Source: Rheum nobile
Taxonomy: Eukaryota > Streptophyta > Magnoliopsida > Caryophyllales > Polygonaceae
Assembly (NCBI GenBank): GCA_027886185.1
Contig: WOAB01000878.1
Location: 2,988,001 to 3,052,000 of the forward strand
DNA length: 64,000 nucleotides
Direction of reading: 5' to 3'
A model generated the notes under the pieces. The model was not told where the DNA came from. It ran no database searches and worked only from the letters and a program-made list of their open reading frames with translations. Positions 45,299-56,593 of the stretch are shown here, one piece after another. Each line of letters opens with the position of its first letter. Within the stretch, counting starts at the first letter, position 1. The translations under genes were made by a program, and so were the position numbers.

Positions 45299-46918
45299 GT
45301 GATCTAGGTAAGTAACATTTACTAATTATAACTCTTTATAATTCTTGGTTGATGGTCCACATCCCATGTTAGACTCATCTCTATGCCTCAAGATCCAAAA
45401 CTTTGTCTTTTGGTCTCTTGTTGAGTATAACCATATCAAGGTTTATGAATCCCTTATATAGATCCACCCTCACTATCCCAAGGTCAAAGAAGGACACCTC
45501 GCTTTGGCGAAACCTATCCAACGAATTCGAAGGGCCTCATGGGTTATGATATGGAAAGGCAATACCTCAATATTCTTTTAGGGACTTAAGCATGCAATGG
45601 TTGTCTATTTACTAGTGAACAAAATAGCATAAACAGACAAGCAAACATGCAAAGCTTAAAGAAATAATAAAGCATTCAAAATACAATAATTAAATGTGAT
45701 CCTAGTATGGCCCCTTAAAAACCAAAATTAAAGATCTAATTTTCATGGGTCTTGTCCCTCTTGGATCTCCATCCTTGGTACCCTTTATGGATCTCCATCC
45801 TTGGTCTTCTTAAGATCTCTCTTCTTGTATTACATATTTTTCTAAATAATCTAATTGCTGAAAATTAAATTACAAAAATACATAACGATACGCAGATCGT
45901 GTACAAAAAAACATAACGATGCGCATATCGTATTTATCTATCCTAATGTGGGCCATACTAGTCACCTCATGCAAGCAATAATATCAAGATATCATAAAAC
46001 ATGCATGCAATAATAATATCAAATATTATCAATAATATTAATCTAATTAATAATAATGACCAATTTAACTAATTTAAATAAAACCATATTAAAATAAATA
46101 AATCATCTCATGACATAAATAATTTAATATCAAATTCTTAATTCAAATTAAAATCAATATATAGCATTAATCATAATTAATCATTAAAATACATTATTGG
46201 ATAAGATATGCATAAACAATATAAGATATCAAATATCTTTATCTTAATCAAGTGGGAATCTATCCTAACAACTTTTAGGAAATTATATAAATTAGATGAT
46301 ATCAAATATTATCCAATTAGGTAAAAAGATCTTATCTTATAGTTTAGGAAATTATCCTAAAATACCAAATCTACCCATCCGGACCGAGTCGCGCCCGAGT
46401 CAAACCCGGACCGACCCGCTCCCACTGAACCGCGCAACCCCTTTCCGCGGACCCAGGCCGCGCCTGTGATGGACCCGCGCGCGCCACTGCGCGACTGAGT
46501 CCAACTGCGGTCGAACCACTGCGCTGAGTCGGGATGTGCACCCGATCCCAAGACGTGACCCGCGATCGCGGCTACTGTTCACGCCCAGTTTTTTTTTTTT
46601 CTTCAGAATTGATAAAAAAAAAATAGAATTTTGGGTGATTGATCCATCTTATGAAAATCAAAATCTTCATCTAATGATTTAAAACATGTTAAAAAATCAT
46701 ATTTCTTGCATAATTAAATCACATGAATCAAGTATTGGTAGAACAATTTTACATGCATATTTGTTTATAAAGTTCTACAACTTTACTAATCCAATCAATC
46801 AAAATCATAATTTTAATCATGCAATTTAACCTATATATCAATTTACCATTCAATTTGAATCAAGACATGCATCAAAATTAACTCTTTTAATATTTTGATC
46901 CTATCAACTTATGCAAGA
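45299..46918 (-). other. Copia leader without gag
   Basis: About 1.6 kb between primer site and protease remnant. It is strongly AT-rich (catgcaataataatatc-type repeats near 45980-46320), apart from a GC-rich block at 46375-46580. No gag open frame is present, indicating deletion or replacement. Confidence 0.7.
46375..46580. other. GC-rich block inside AT-rich copia leader
   Basis: About 200 bp rich in gacccg, cgcgcc and accgag words, with sharp borders to surrounding DNA of very low GC. It carries short open frames on both strands, but none with recognised motifs. Confidence 0.75.
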
Positions 46919-46931
46919 GGCTCTGATACCA
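46919..46931 (-). promoter_or_regulatory. tRNA-Met primer-binding site of copia element
   Basis: The minus strand reads tggtatcagagcc immediately inside the 5' LTR. Confidence 0.88.
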
Positions 46932-46932
46932 T

Positions 46933-47689
46933 TGTATGGTTTTTAGATGCGTAAAGCGGAATTTCAGGAAACTATTTCCTTACATCTAACAAGGATCTCA
47001 TGCATGAATTGATACGGATCAATTAGGAGTTAGAGTTACATACCGTTTGATGCGAGTCTGAAACGTTCCTGCATGATTTCAGCGGAGATCGAAAGCCCCA
47101 AGTGTGACTTCTCTAATTGGTCCACACGAGTCTGGAATCTGGATCGCCTTGACGTTGTCTGCTAAAACGAACGAACAAAGGACAAACGACGAGACTTGTA
47201 CTAGGAGGATACGGCTGTTCCTTGAATTGGAGAAGAGAAGAAATCTTATTTCTCACCAATCTCTTGTACATGTCTTCTCCTTTTTATGTAATATTAATAT
47301 ATCATATATATCATATTTAGTTATGGACACAATATCTTTATATTGTTTTCATATATCTTCTAATAAGATATCTCCTTGTCAAGTCATTATCAATGGTAAT
47401 TTTTACCTATTAATAATAAAAGCCTATCTCCCAATTAAAGCCAATGGGCCGAAATCCATGTCTCACATGGGCTTTCGGTTCGGTTTGATCCAGCCCGATA
47501 ACTCAATGTGTGTGACCTCATAGGACCCGGTTATTATAGTCATGGGCCTAACCCGATTAAGCTCATTGATCGTAGTTGGCTTCTAGCAAAACACTACGAC
47601 CCCTAAAATTTTCAAATTGTAAATCTTCATTAATTGTCTTATTCCATGTTTGGTAATTACACATTTGATTAAAATACACAATTCCTTCT
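46933..47689 (-). repeat. 5' LTR of copia element
   Basis: Matches 40360-41111 with scattered differences, including a small insertion (gttcctgcatgatttcag vs gttccatttcag). Confidence 0.9.
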
Positions 47690-48328
47690 GGTTACCCTAT
47701 GTATGGCTTTATATATAGACAGTGATCGAAACGACAAAATTCTCGCACGTCCATGCGTTGATTTTGTTCGCTACCTTGTAGTGGACAAATTGATATGGTA
47801 TCATATTTGTCCGCCAACCCATAGCGGATGATTCATTGAGACTTTTAAGGTAAGTATTCAGGTTAGTAATGAGCGAAAACAACAACAACAAAGAATTAGC
47901 TTTTTGTTTTACTAAATGACTTTTTTTACTATAAAAATAACTAGTATAGTATCTTGTGTCATGGATGAATAGTATATCATTTTTTATATTTTATTGATAT
48001 ATTTAAAGTTTGTGCTTTATTGTACAATGTAGTTTAGTGGATCATATTTGAGATTTTCAATTTTAGTATTTAATTTATATTGGATTAGAAGATGAGAAGT
48101 TAATCAAAAGAGAAAAAAATACTCTAATAATATGAGATACAAATCATTAAAGATGAAATGAAAAACCAATTAATTTGATAATATAAGATTCTTGTAAAAA
48201 TAATGTAAACAAAGAGATATTCAAAAGGAGGTAAGAAGATATTTTCATTTCAAAAGAGATAAAAACAAATAACAAAATGTGAGTATTAAAAAAAGATAAA
48301 ATTAATTATAATTGAGAGTGAGTTACTG
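47690..48328. other. AT-rich noncoding DNA
   Basis: Contains gctaccttgtagtgg and ccgccaacccatagcgg near 47770-47830, similar to words left of the copia element at 40000-40120. The rest is unassigned. Confidence 0.5.
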
Positions 48329-48768
48329 TAGGGTTGTTCATCGGGCCAAAACCAAACCGAACCGAACAAAACCGAATCGAACCGAAACCGAATTTTGGAA
48401 TTTTGTGGACAAAAAACCGAACCGGACATACTTGGTTCGGGTTTGGTTCGGTTTTGGCCCGAAAATTACCGAATATTTTGAAATTATGTTAATTTAGGTT
48501 ATTGAAGTAGGTTTTAGTGCACAAAACCGAATTAGACCGAACCGAACTTGGACTGAACTGGACTGAACTTGGACCGAACATGGACCGAACTGGACCGAAC
48601 CGAATAAGGTTGGACTAATTTATCTAGAAATCTAGGTTTTTTAATTATTTTGAAAAATAATCGGTTTTGATCGAACCGAACCGAATACTATTGAAAACCG
48701 AACCGAATATAATCGGTTCGGGTTCGGTTTGGTTCTGTCCAAAAAACCGAACCCGATGAACACCCCTA
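48329..48768. mobile_element. hAT-type MITE, 440 bp
   Basis: Terminal inverted repeats TAGGGTTGTTCATCGGG and CCCGATGAACACCCCTA are flanked by the perfect 8-bp duplication agttactg (48321-48328, 48769-48776), diagnostic of the hAT superfamily. The interior is mostly ccgaaccgaac words and their complements, so it can fold on itself. No transposase. Confidence 0.9.
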
Positions 48769-48844
48769 AGTTACTGGGTATTTGTTAATCAAAGAATGAA
48801 GCAAATGACTCAATATTTTATAAACAATTTCCTACAACTTTAAT

Positions 48845-49489
48845 ACATGTATACAAGAATTGTATTTCATGCGTATGTGCGCACGGAGGTGCACATTTCT
48901 GTGCGATGTGGTGCACAAGAAAAGTGGCGTACATTTAATGTGTAATATGATGCATAACTATATTGGTGCACGTCTTTGTACTATATTGGTGCACAATTTA
49001 TCTCCTAGGTTGACCTATCGGTATCTGGTATTGACCACCGTTGACCGACATTGACCGGTCAATGCACCCCTTTTACATATTAATTGTGCACTGCTTTTGA
49101 ATGTACACCATGTAACAAATAATGTGCATAGAGATAAATATGTACTATATTACAAATAAATGTGCATTGAGATGGATGTACATTATGTTATAACTAAAAG
49201 TAAAATGTACACCATGTTATAAATAAATGTGTACTATATTACAAATAAATATGCATCATATTACAAATAATTGTGCATTGAGATGGATGTGCTTGTGCAC
49301 CACATTTTTCTATATTTCTGCATCAAAATTTTCAATTGCTTGTGCAATGAGATGGATGTACACCATGTCTAAATAGATGTGCACCACATTTCATGTAATT
49401 GTGTACCACACTTTTCATTTATGTGTGCACTATATTATGTTATTATGTGCACCATATTTAATGTGTTTGTGCACCATATTTCACTAGTA
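48845..49489. repeat. Degenerate minisatellite of tgtgcacca / aaataaatgtgc words
   Basis: Units of roughly 20-40 bp combining tgtgcaccatatt, acaaataaatgtgca and gagatggatgtac recur irregularly. It ends at the CACTA terminus. No coding frame. Confidence 0.75.
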
Positions 49490-49770
49490 CAAAAACTAAC
49501 GTAGATCTCAATTTTTTTACCCCATTTTATTTGAACCGGGGTAAGTTTTATATCTGGTCCATAGTTTATAGCAAATAACCGCGGTTAGGATTTAATATAT
49601 ATATATATATTTTTTTAATTTTTTAATATTTCGGACCGTGGTTTATAAGCTAAACCGTGGTGCCATTTAAATTTCGGACCGCGGTTTGAAATAAAACCGT
49701 AGTGCAAAATTTTTTTTTATATCTCGGACCGCGATTGAAAAATAAACCGCGGTCCTATTTATTTTTTTTG
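49490..49770. mobile_element. CACTA (En/Spm-type) transposon terminus with subterminal repeats
   Basis: CACTAGTACAAAAACTAACG matches the CACTA-type terminus. From 49575 to 49770, aaccgcggt, accgtggt and accgcgat words occur in both orientations at short spacing, as in subterminal transposase-binding regions. The opposite terminus was not found; the element body may include the gene fragments to the right. Confidence 0.65.
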
Positions 49771-50309
49771 CAAAAAATACATTCAATAGCACCACTAACC
49801 CGACCTCACCCTTCTTCGTCGTTCTCTATCCCTAATCGAGTTCGCGGCCGTTCTTCATCCTCACCGTTCGATCCACCGAGTTCGCAACACCGCTCCACAG
49901 AGTTTGCTCATCGTCGTCCGCTCTTAGCACCACCAACCCTTCTTCTGGTTCTTCATTATTAAGTTTCAAAAAACCTGAGCTTTTTTCGAGTGCTCTTACG
50001 AATTTCGATGATCGATGTGTCTGCAGATGGTTTGAATAATGGCGGTCGAAGATGGATAGAGGAGGTTGAATGGGATAATTTGTCGTTCGTGTTGGCGGAG
50101 AAGAGAATTTATAGAAGAGATCTCTCTGATGACTTTAATGGCGGTCGAAGATGGATAGAGGAGGGTGAGATCTCTTTCTCTATATGTACTAAATTGTTCT
50201 TGTCTTGAGATATATTTACCTCTATTTTCTACCAGATTGAGTATAAACTGTGACTTTGGGTTTAATTTGCAAGGATTGCTTGTTTTCATGCTGATTGTGA
50301 TCTCCGGCT
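49771..50309. other. Region with 31-bp direct repeat, no clear gene
   Basis: Contains aatggcggtcgaagatggat twice (50038 and 50138, each continuing with agaggagg). Short open frames (for example 49990-50208) arise around it, but no family is recognised. Confidence 0.5.
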
Positions 50310-50993
50310 GTGTCTTCCAGAAGAAGTGTATCAGAATCTCCTTGCAACACGAACTTATTTTGCAGGCTACCTTAGCCTGCGACAGGTCTTATCTCCTCTT
50401 TGTCGTTTTTGATATTTGATAATAGTCAAACTTTATTTTGCTGTCTAGGTTGTATTGGGGTAAATTCATTGTGGTTTTTCATAACAACTAATTAATGGTT
50501 TGTCGTTGATTGTTTTAAATTGGGGTTTACTTCCTCTTTTTATGAGTTGCACGGAAGGCAATCTAAAGGATGGTATTCTTGATTTACGATCATTAAAATG
50601 TCAAACTATCCTCTACTTAGTGGGGGTTATGAAATATTTGGTATCTTTTGCTTTTGCTTATCAATTAGAATAATTTGTGGAACTATAATTGTCGTTTTCA
50701 TTATTCTACAGTTGAAATTTGCAACATTGGATTTGGAGTTGCATAGTACATTCATTCCTGGAGAATCAGAGTCCATTTATGATGTTGATCAAAGAGTTTC
50801 CCAGAAGACACAAGTGATTCCTCCTTTGGTTGAGGATCGCTTCCTATGTAGTTTCAGCCATATATTTGCAGTTTTTCCTTGGTCATAATGCATCAGAATC
50901 TAGTTTAGCTTGATTCTAGAGAGCATCACGAACTAGCTAATTTGTCTTTTTTTTTTTTCAATTCTGATTTGCAGGTGGATATGCTGCTGGATA
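50310..50993 (+). pseudogene. Oligopeptidase A (M3 peptidase) gene fragment
   Basis: M3 oligopeptidases degrade short peptides, in plants in organelles and cytosol. Three exon pieces fit the C-terminal part: ~50310-50385 (PEEVYQNLLATRTYFAG, LSLRQ, donor gtctta), 50712-50870 (LKFATLDLELHS, SIYDVDQRVS, TQVIPPLVEDRFLCSFSHIF) and 50974-50993 (GGYAAGY). The zinc-binding HExxH motif lies upstream in the family and is not present. The second exon's donor reads gcagttttt, apparently lacking one G, and after GGYAAGY the sequence diverges into PKDS and a stop. It is a captured or decayed fragment near the CACTA terminus. Confidence 0.72.
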
Positions 50994-51026
50994 CCCGAAA
51001 GATTCTTAATTAGCTCTCATTCTCTT

Positions 51027-52431
51027 TATGGGTGCTAGATTTGATTGGGCTCAAGGCCCATAGAAAAGAAGAGGTCCAAAGCCTTGTTTTAGGGTGAAAG
51101 AAGAAAGTGAGTAAAAAAAGGGCTCGATGGCCGCAACAAAAAACAACAGAACAAAACTTCAGCAAAGAGAGGGGGGGTGAGGGCAGCTTCAGGGAGAGAG
51201 ACAAACCTTCTCTGAATTTCTATGGAAAAAGCACGGGGCCGACAATTTGAAGAGCAGCCATAGGAGAGTATGATGAGCTCTCGATAGCTCCTCTTGGCGG
51301 CTCTAATGGAGAAACACCGGAGAACACTCTCAGGGAGGAGCCGCTCAAACCAATCAAGGCCCGCTTCCACTGCCGCACCACCGATCTGGAGAACCCTCTA
51401 ACGGCTCCGCCAGCTCCACCTTGGCAGATCGGAGTAAGAAGAACGCTCAGAGGCTATCTCTGGGTTGCTCCGGCGTCGAAAGGAGCAGTTATGCTGTCTG
51501 ACCCTCTCCTCGGCGCTCAGTTGGTGATGCTCGTCGGTGCCTACCCGAAGCGGTCGACTGCCCTAGAAGCCCGTTTCTCCTTCCCCGGTTCCTTTCTACA
51601 GCCGATCTCGTTGGTTGAGCTTCCAAGGTGTGTATCGATCTCGATCTCCCTCTCTCACTCGATCCGATAATAGTACTTCCCTGCGTGAAATGTGCAATGC
51701 TATTTCCTGCTCCTAATTGCTTCTCTGTGCGATATGTGATATGCAACCTGAACAAGTAGATAGGCAATACTAAGGTTTTTAGATGACCTTTGGCCAAGCC
51801 CTAACCATGTGGCTCTCTATTGATGCATCTGCGTTCCATTATGATGCAAATCTGCTCCTAATTACTTAATGACATGATGCTCTATGCTATGCTTGCTTCA
51901 CTTCTTCAAGATATTTGACTGATACCTCATGTATTATGTTATTCGGACCTCTCATAGATGAGTCTTAGATGAAAGATTTAATGTTAGAATACTCGACTAA
52001 TGAGCTGAAGGGTGAGTAATTCGGGTGTACTCAGTCGAGGTAATTCGACGGGTTAATGAACCTCTCGACCTTAATCTCTCTCTCTCTATATATAAATATA
52101 TATATATATATGCATGCCCTTCGTATAGAAAACTGACTTGAGCGTCGGAGAGCCCGCCCCGGGGAAAGCCATCTCCGGGGTGTTTTCAGGTGAACCTCGC
52201 GTATGAGAAGGTCGCTGGAGCTCGGGAACAACTACAAGCAATTTGGAGAGGAGTGAAGGAATAATATCAACATCAGAACTGAATCGTGGAACCGGAGGTC
52301 CCACCCTACGCAAAACAAGTGACTAGGAAGTTGCTGAGGACGTCCCCTAAACAAACAAATCCTCAACAAAACCGGGTCGAGGGTGTGTTGACCCTCGACA
52401 TCTTCACGAAGGGTTGAACCGGGTTTCAACA
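51027..52431 (+). repeat. 5' LTR of LARD B
   Basis: 1405 bp. The first ~50 bases and the last ~440 (from about 51985) resemble LARD A LTRs, while the middle is unrelated. It includes a CT/AT microsatellite near 52075-52112. Confidence 0.92.
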
Positions 52432-52432
52432 C

Positions 52433-52450
52433 TGGCGCCGACCGTGGGGA
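52433..52450 (+). promoter_or_regulatory. Primer-binding site of LARD B
   Basis: tggcgccgaccgtgggga, one base different from the LARD A site. Confidence 0.8.
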
Positions 52451-53372
52451 TGTCCTTACGCACTAGAGACGCTCTTGCCATGACGAAATGCCCGCTCTAC
52501 GAAGAACCTCTGGCAACCGAGCTCCACTACACTCCACTTCGGCCTCGGTTAGCCTTCACTCCTCTCTACTTATACTTCGCGTAGCTCTCACTACTTTATC
52601 CTTGTTTTCGCGTAGGCTTTACGACCTCTTACAACGGCTGGGGCTCGTACGTCCCTCAAGCCGACGCAATCTACAGCATCACTCCGCTCGTCACCACTCA
52701 TGCCTTTTACAAATATGTAAGAAGAAAAGCAATATGAGGTCGAAAAGGAAGAGACACTGCACTTTAGAGCGAATGGAACAACATCGTAAGAAAAGCTAGC
52801 GAGACCTCCTCCGCGAAGGCCTCCCCGGCCTTTGCCCTTGGCTTTCCCATTCTTCGCTTGGCCTTTCCCGGCCTTCGCAAAAAACTCTTGGCATATGCTC
52901 TTCGCTCCCCAGCTTGAGCCTATTGCCTTCACGAAGACACCCCCTCGAGAAGGTCCCCTTTCGCGAAGGTCTCCCCTTCACGAAGGCCTCTGCCTCTCCG
53001 CCTTCACGAAGGCCTCCCTTCACGTATGGCTTCCCAGCCGCCCGCCCTCCACGGGCTTAAAGAAAGAAAATAACAAATGCGATACGATAAGAGCAATACG
53101 TAACAACAAGGTACACAACACAAAGTACCCCCATAAATACGCGCGCGAATCATTAAAAATTGCAATCCGTAATACGAAAGACAAACAAAAATCCTAAGCT
53201 ATTTTCTTATGTGCAAGTAAAAAACAAGTATGCACAAGAAAAAGCAAATATGTGCAAGTAAAAACAAGTATGCACAAGAAAAAACAAATATGTGCAAGTA
53301 AAAGCAAGTATGCACAAGTAAAAGCAATGTATCTGCAAGAACAAGTGAGCTTGAGCAAGTGAAAGCAACACC

Positions 53373-53775
53373 AGACGGTATTGGGCTCAGCCACATCGAG
53401 CCAATATGCGTAGCAATACCAGACGACACTGGCTTGGCAAAGATTAGTCAGTGCGCGTAGCAACACCCAAACGGTATCGATCGAGAGTCGGCGATACGCG
53501 TAGCAATACCAGACGGCACTGGCTTGGCAATGATTAGCCAGTGCGCATAGCAACACCCAAACGGTATCGGCCGAGAGTCGGCGATACGCATAGCAATACC
53601 AGACGGCACTGGCTTGGCAATGATTAGCCAGTGCTCGTAGCAACACCCAAACGGTATCGGCCGAGAGTCGGCGATGCACGTAGCAATACCAGACGGTACT
53701 GGCTTGGCGAGTATTAGCCAGTACGCGTAGTAACACCAGACGACACTGGGCCTGGCAAGCATTGGCCAGTGTGCG
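53373..53775. repeat. Alternating hairpin array in LARD B
   Basis: Two hairpin types alternate with gcgtagcaayacc linkers: GTATCGGCCGA...TCGGCGATAC as in LARD A, and CACTGGCT...AGCCAGTG with an 11-base loop. Variant stems keep pairing (for example 53516-53544 and 53696-53724). Open frames over it are periodic artefacts. Confidence 0.9.
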
Positions 53776-54197
53776 TAGCAATACCAGCAAGTATGCGCGA
53801 GTTAAAGCAATTGTTAAGAGCAAGCGTCAAAAGCAATACCCAAAGGCAATACACGTGTAAAACAAATAACCATTGAACACTATTATATAAGCAAAGCATG
53901 AAAGCAACACCCTTGAGAAGCAATATGCGCGAGAAAAAGCAACGCGGATGTTAAAGCAATTCGTACTCTAGAAAAACTCAACAATTTAAAGGGAAAACTA
54001 CCGCGTGCAAGAACCTAAGTGGCGATGAGGTACGCCTTCACGAGAATACAACGTGAGTTGTAGACACATTGTTTTGCCCAATGCAAAACTTCATTGCATT
54101 TACCATGATTGCAGTATTTACACATGTCTGAAACATACGAGATGGCCCCAAGGGCGAGCACCATGACGCATACTAGAAGCAACGAGCTAACCCCCCT

Positions 54198-54270
54198 CAC
54201 AAGCCCTTCTTTAATCCCTCCTCCAGTTCGCAAACTGGTAGGAGGGATGGGGGGAGAGAAGGGGATTGTG
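54198..54270. ncRNA. Conserved long hairpin in LARD B interior
   Basis: Counterpart of 32714-32785. The inner stem is identical. The outer stem is CACAAGCCCTTCT / AGAAGGGGATTGTG, with changes relative to LARD A that mostly keep pairing. Its distance from the primer site (~1765 bp) is close to LARD A's (~1743 bp). Confidence 0.65.
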
Positions 54271-55694
54271 TGCAAACAAAGTGAAAATGCGCAGTCTATT
54301 CGAGTAAGTTGTCATGACTACTAAGCCAAGATCAATTAAGCGCACACGACATAGTCAGCCTCGTGAATGAGCTACGCGAAGAGTTACATGCACACATAAT
54401 TCATATGCTAAATACAGCTAGCAGCACATACGAAACAAGTAAGGGAAACTCAAAACAGAATATTGAACCCGTTGGGCCAAACGTCGTTATCCATCAAAGA
54501 ACCTTGCTCAATAGCAACCACATTATGAGAGCATGAAAAGGGTAACACAAGGGGGCGAGTCCTCCGCAGAAAGACTTTCCCCACTATAGCGAGAGGCACG
54601 ATCGTGCCTGGCCTTGTAACGATTCTCCAGGAGAACGAGACGTCTTCTAGGGCATCTCTCTAGTGAAGGTGACTGACCTCATCCCAAGCAAGTTCCAGTA
54701 AAGACGTCTTCTAGGGGCACGATTGTGCTCACTAGAAGACGATACTTTGGTCTTATAGTTCGTGATCTAGTCGTAACAAGCTTTCATAACTCTAGACCCG
54801 AATAACGAACGAGATTTAAATTAAAACCAAGACGATGTATGAAACAAGCAAAAACAAAGCAATCAATGAACACGGCATGTGAAATACGAGTCTTACGAAA
54901 AGTGCGCGGGTATGAAAAGCATTACGCAAAAGCAATACAAGAAAAACAATATGAGAAAGCAAGTTGAGCAGCAACGCGAGAAATCTAGTGAAGTCGCCTT
55001 CACAAAGGCCTTACTGACCCTTGTGTGGTACTTGTAGCCCATACTTGTGGCTTCCCGGCTCGTGCCTATGTCTCTTCACAAAGGCAATGCTTCACGTAAT
55101 CCATTCTTCATGAAGGCCCATAATCCGCGAAAGCCCGTCCTTCATGAGAGCTCTCCTTCACAAAGATCTTCACTTCAAGGCCTTCACAAAGGTTTCCCTT
55201 CACTAATAACCACCCAACCATGCACCCTCCATGGACTTAGAGAAAGCGAGTAAAAAGGAAATACAAGAAGACAAATATATAAGCAACGTGAAAGAGCAAG
55301 TAACAGAAGTAACACGAGAAAGCAAGCAAACAAAGAGTGAAAAAGCAAGCTGAGCAACACGAGCAAGCTAGTAAAATCGCTCCCTCCCTTGTATCCTCTA
55401 CGAGATCACTCTCCGACGTTTGGTGGGTCCTCGGTGCACAAATGCATCCTCCCTTTTTTCACGAGTCTCTTTTCTACGATGCACACGCATGTGCTTCTCT
55501 ACGCGCAAGTCTGTAGGCCCTCAATGGGAAACTCGCATTTTGCTTCAGATACAAGGATCATACTTACACTATTAACAAGAAAGTGATAGAGCAAGAATAA
55601 AACAAATACGAGTAAACAATTAAGAGCAGAGTGCAAAGCACACCAAGAGGCAACCTAACTAGAGTGGAGCCATGCTCCCCTAAAAGCTATGTCT

Positions 55695-56288
55695 TGGGGC
55701 TTGGAGCCCACTCGACGAGTTCCCTCGTGAACTCGAGGAGCTATGTCTCGGGACTTGGCGTCCACTCGACGAGTTCCCTCGTGAACTCGAGGAGCTATGT
55801 CTTGGGGCTTGGCGCCCACTCGACAAGTTCCCTCGTGAACTCGAGGAGCTATGTCTTGGGGCTTGGCGCCCACTCGACGAGTTCCCTCGTGAACTCGAGG
55901 AGCTATGTCTTGGGGCTTGGCGCCCACTCGACGAGTTCCCTTGTGAACTCGAGGAGCTATGTCTTGGGGCTTGGGGCCCACTCGACGAGTTCCCTCGTGA
56001 ACTCGAGGAGCTATGTCTTGGGGCTTGGGGCCCACTCGACGAGTTCCCTCGTGAACTCGAGGAGCTATGTCTTGGGGTTTGGCGCCCACTCGACGAGTTC
56101 CCTCGTGAACTCGAGGAGCTATGTCTTGGGGCTTGGCGCCCACTCGACGAGTCCCCTCGCGAACTCAAAGTGCAATGTCTTAGGGCTTGGCGCCCACTCG
56201 ACGAGTTCCCTCGCGAACTCAAAGTGCAATGTCTTGGGGCTTCACGCCCACTCGACGAGTTTCCTCGCGAACTCGAAGTGCAATATCT
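55695..56288. repeat. 54-bp tandem repeat in LARD B
   Basis: Eleven copies of a 54-bp unit (tggggcttggcgcccactcgacgag type) are homologous to the array at 34373. The GGGC/GCCC and GAGTTC/GAACTC inverted repeats are kept. Open frames of 160-250 codons on both strands are periodic artefacts. Confidence 0.92.
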
Positions 56289-56593
56289 CGGGGCTCCGCG
56301 CCACTCTACTAGTTGACTCGCGAACTTGCGCTTCAACCTATGCTCTATCCAACCATAGAGATGGTTCGAAAATCAATACGAAATGAGAGATGGCACGGAA
56401 GACGAGCAAGTTAAGAGAGAACCTAACCAAGAGACAATGATTAGCTTAGTCATTCCTCGAAAAGAAAGAGAAGAAAAGACAAATTGCAAGAAAGATTCGC
56501 GAGAAACCTGGACGAATGCAAGCTCTTACGAGGCCACCACTGAACCAAGCCTTCACCTTCTCTACGCGAAGTCGAAGAGCTTGGGGGGCTGGC

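Larger units (their letters stand above)
40360..47689 (-). mobile_element. Ty1-copia retrotransposon lacking gag, 7330 bp
   Basis: LTRs at 40360-41111 and 46933-47689 (about 750 bp, high identity) flank an initiator-tRNA-Met primer site (46919-46931), a long AT-rich leader, and protease, integrase, RT and RNase H on the minus strand. Gag is not recognisable. Pol has a stop, a frameshift near 43730-43746 and a deletion in RNase H, so it cannot move by itself. I could not find a convincing target duplication (flanks ggggt and ggtta). Confidence 0.92.

Noticed and set aside
40355..47694. Target-site duplication for the copia element
   Set aside because: Flanks ggggt and ggtta do not match; none is claimed.
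48845..49489. CRISPR-like array
   Set aside because: Units vary in length and sequence, with no constant repeat and unique spacers; the host is a plant. It is a minisatellite.
53194..53823. 209-codon minus-strand frame in LARD B
   Set aside because: Covers the alternating hairpin array; periodic composition.
55631..56386. 251-, 218- and 162-codon frames in LARD B
   Set aside because: Same 54-bp repeat artefact; frames overlap on both strands.
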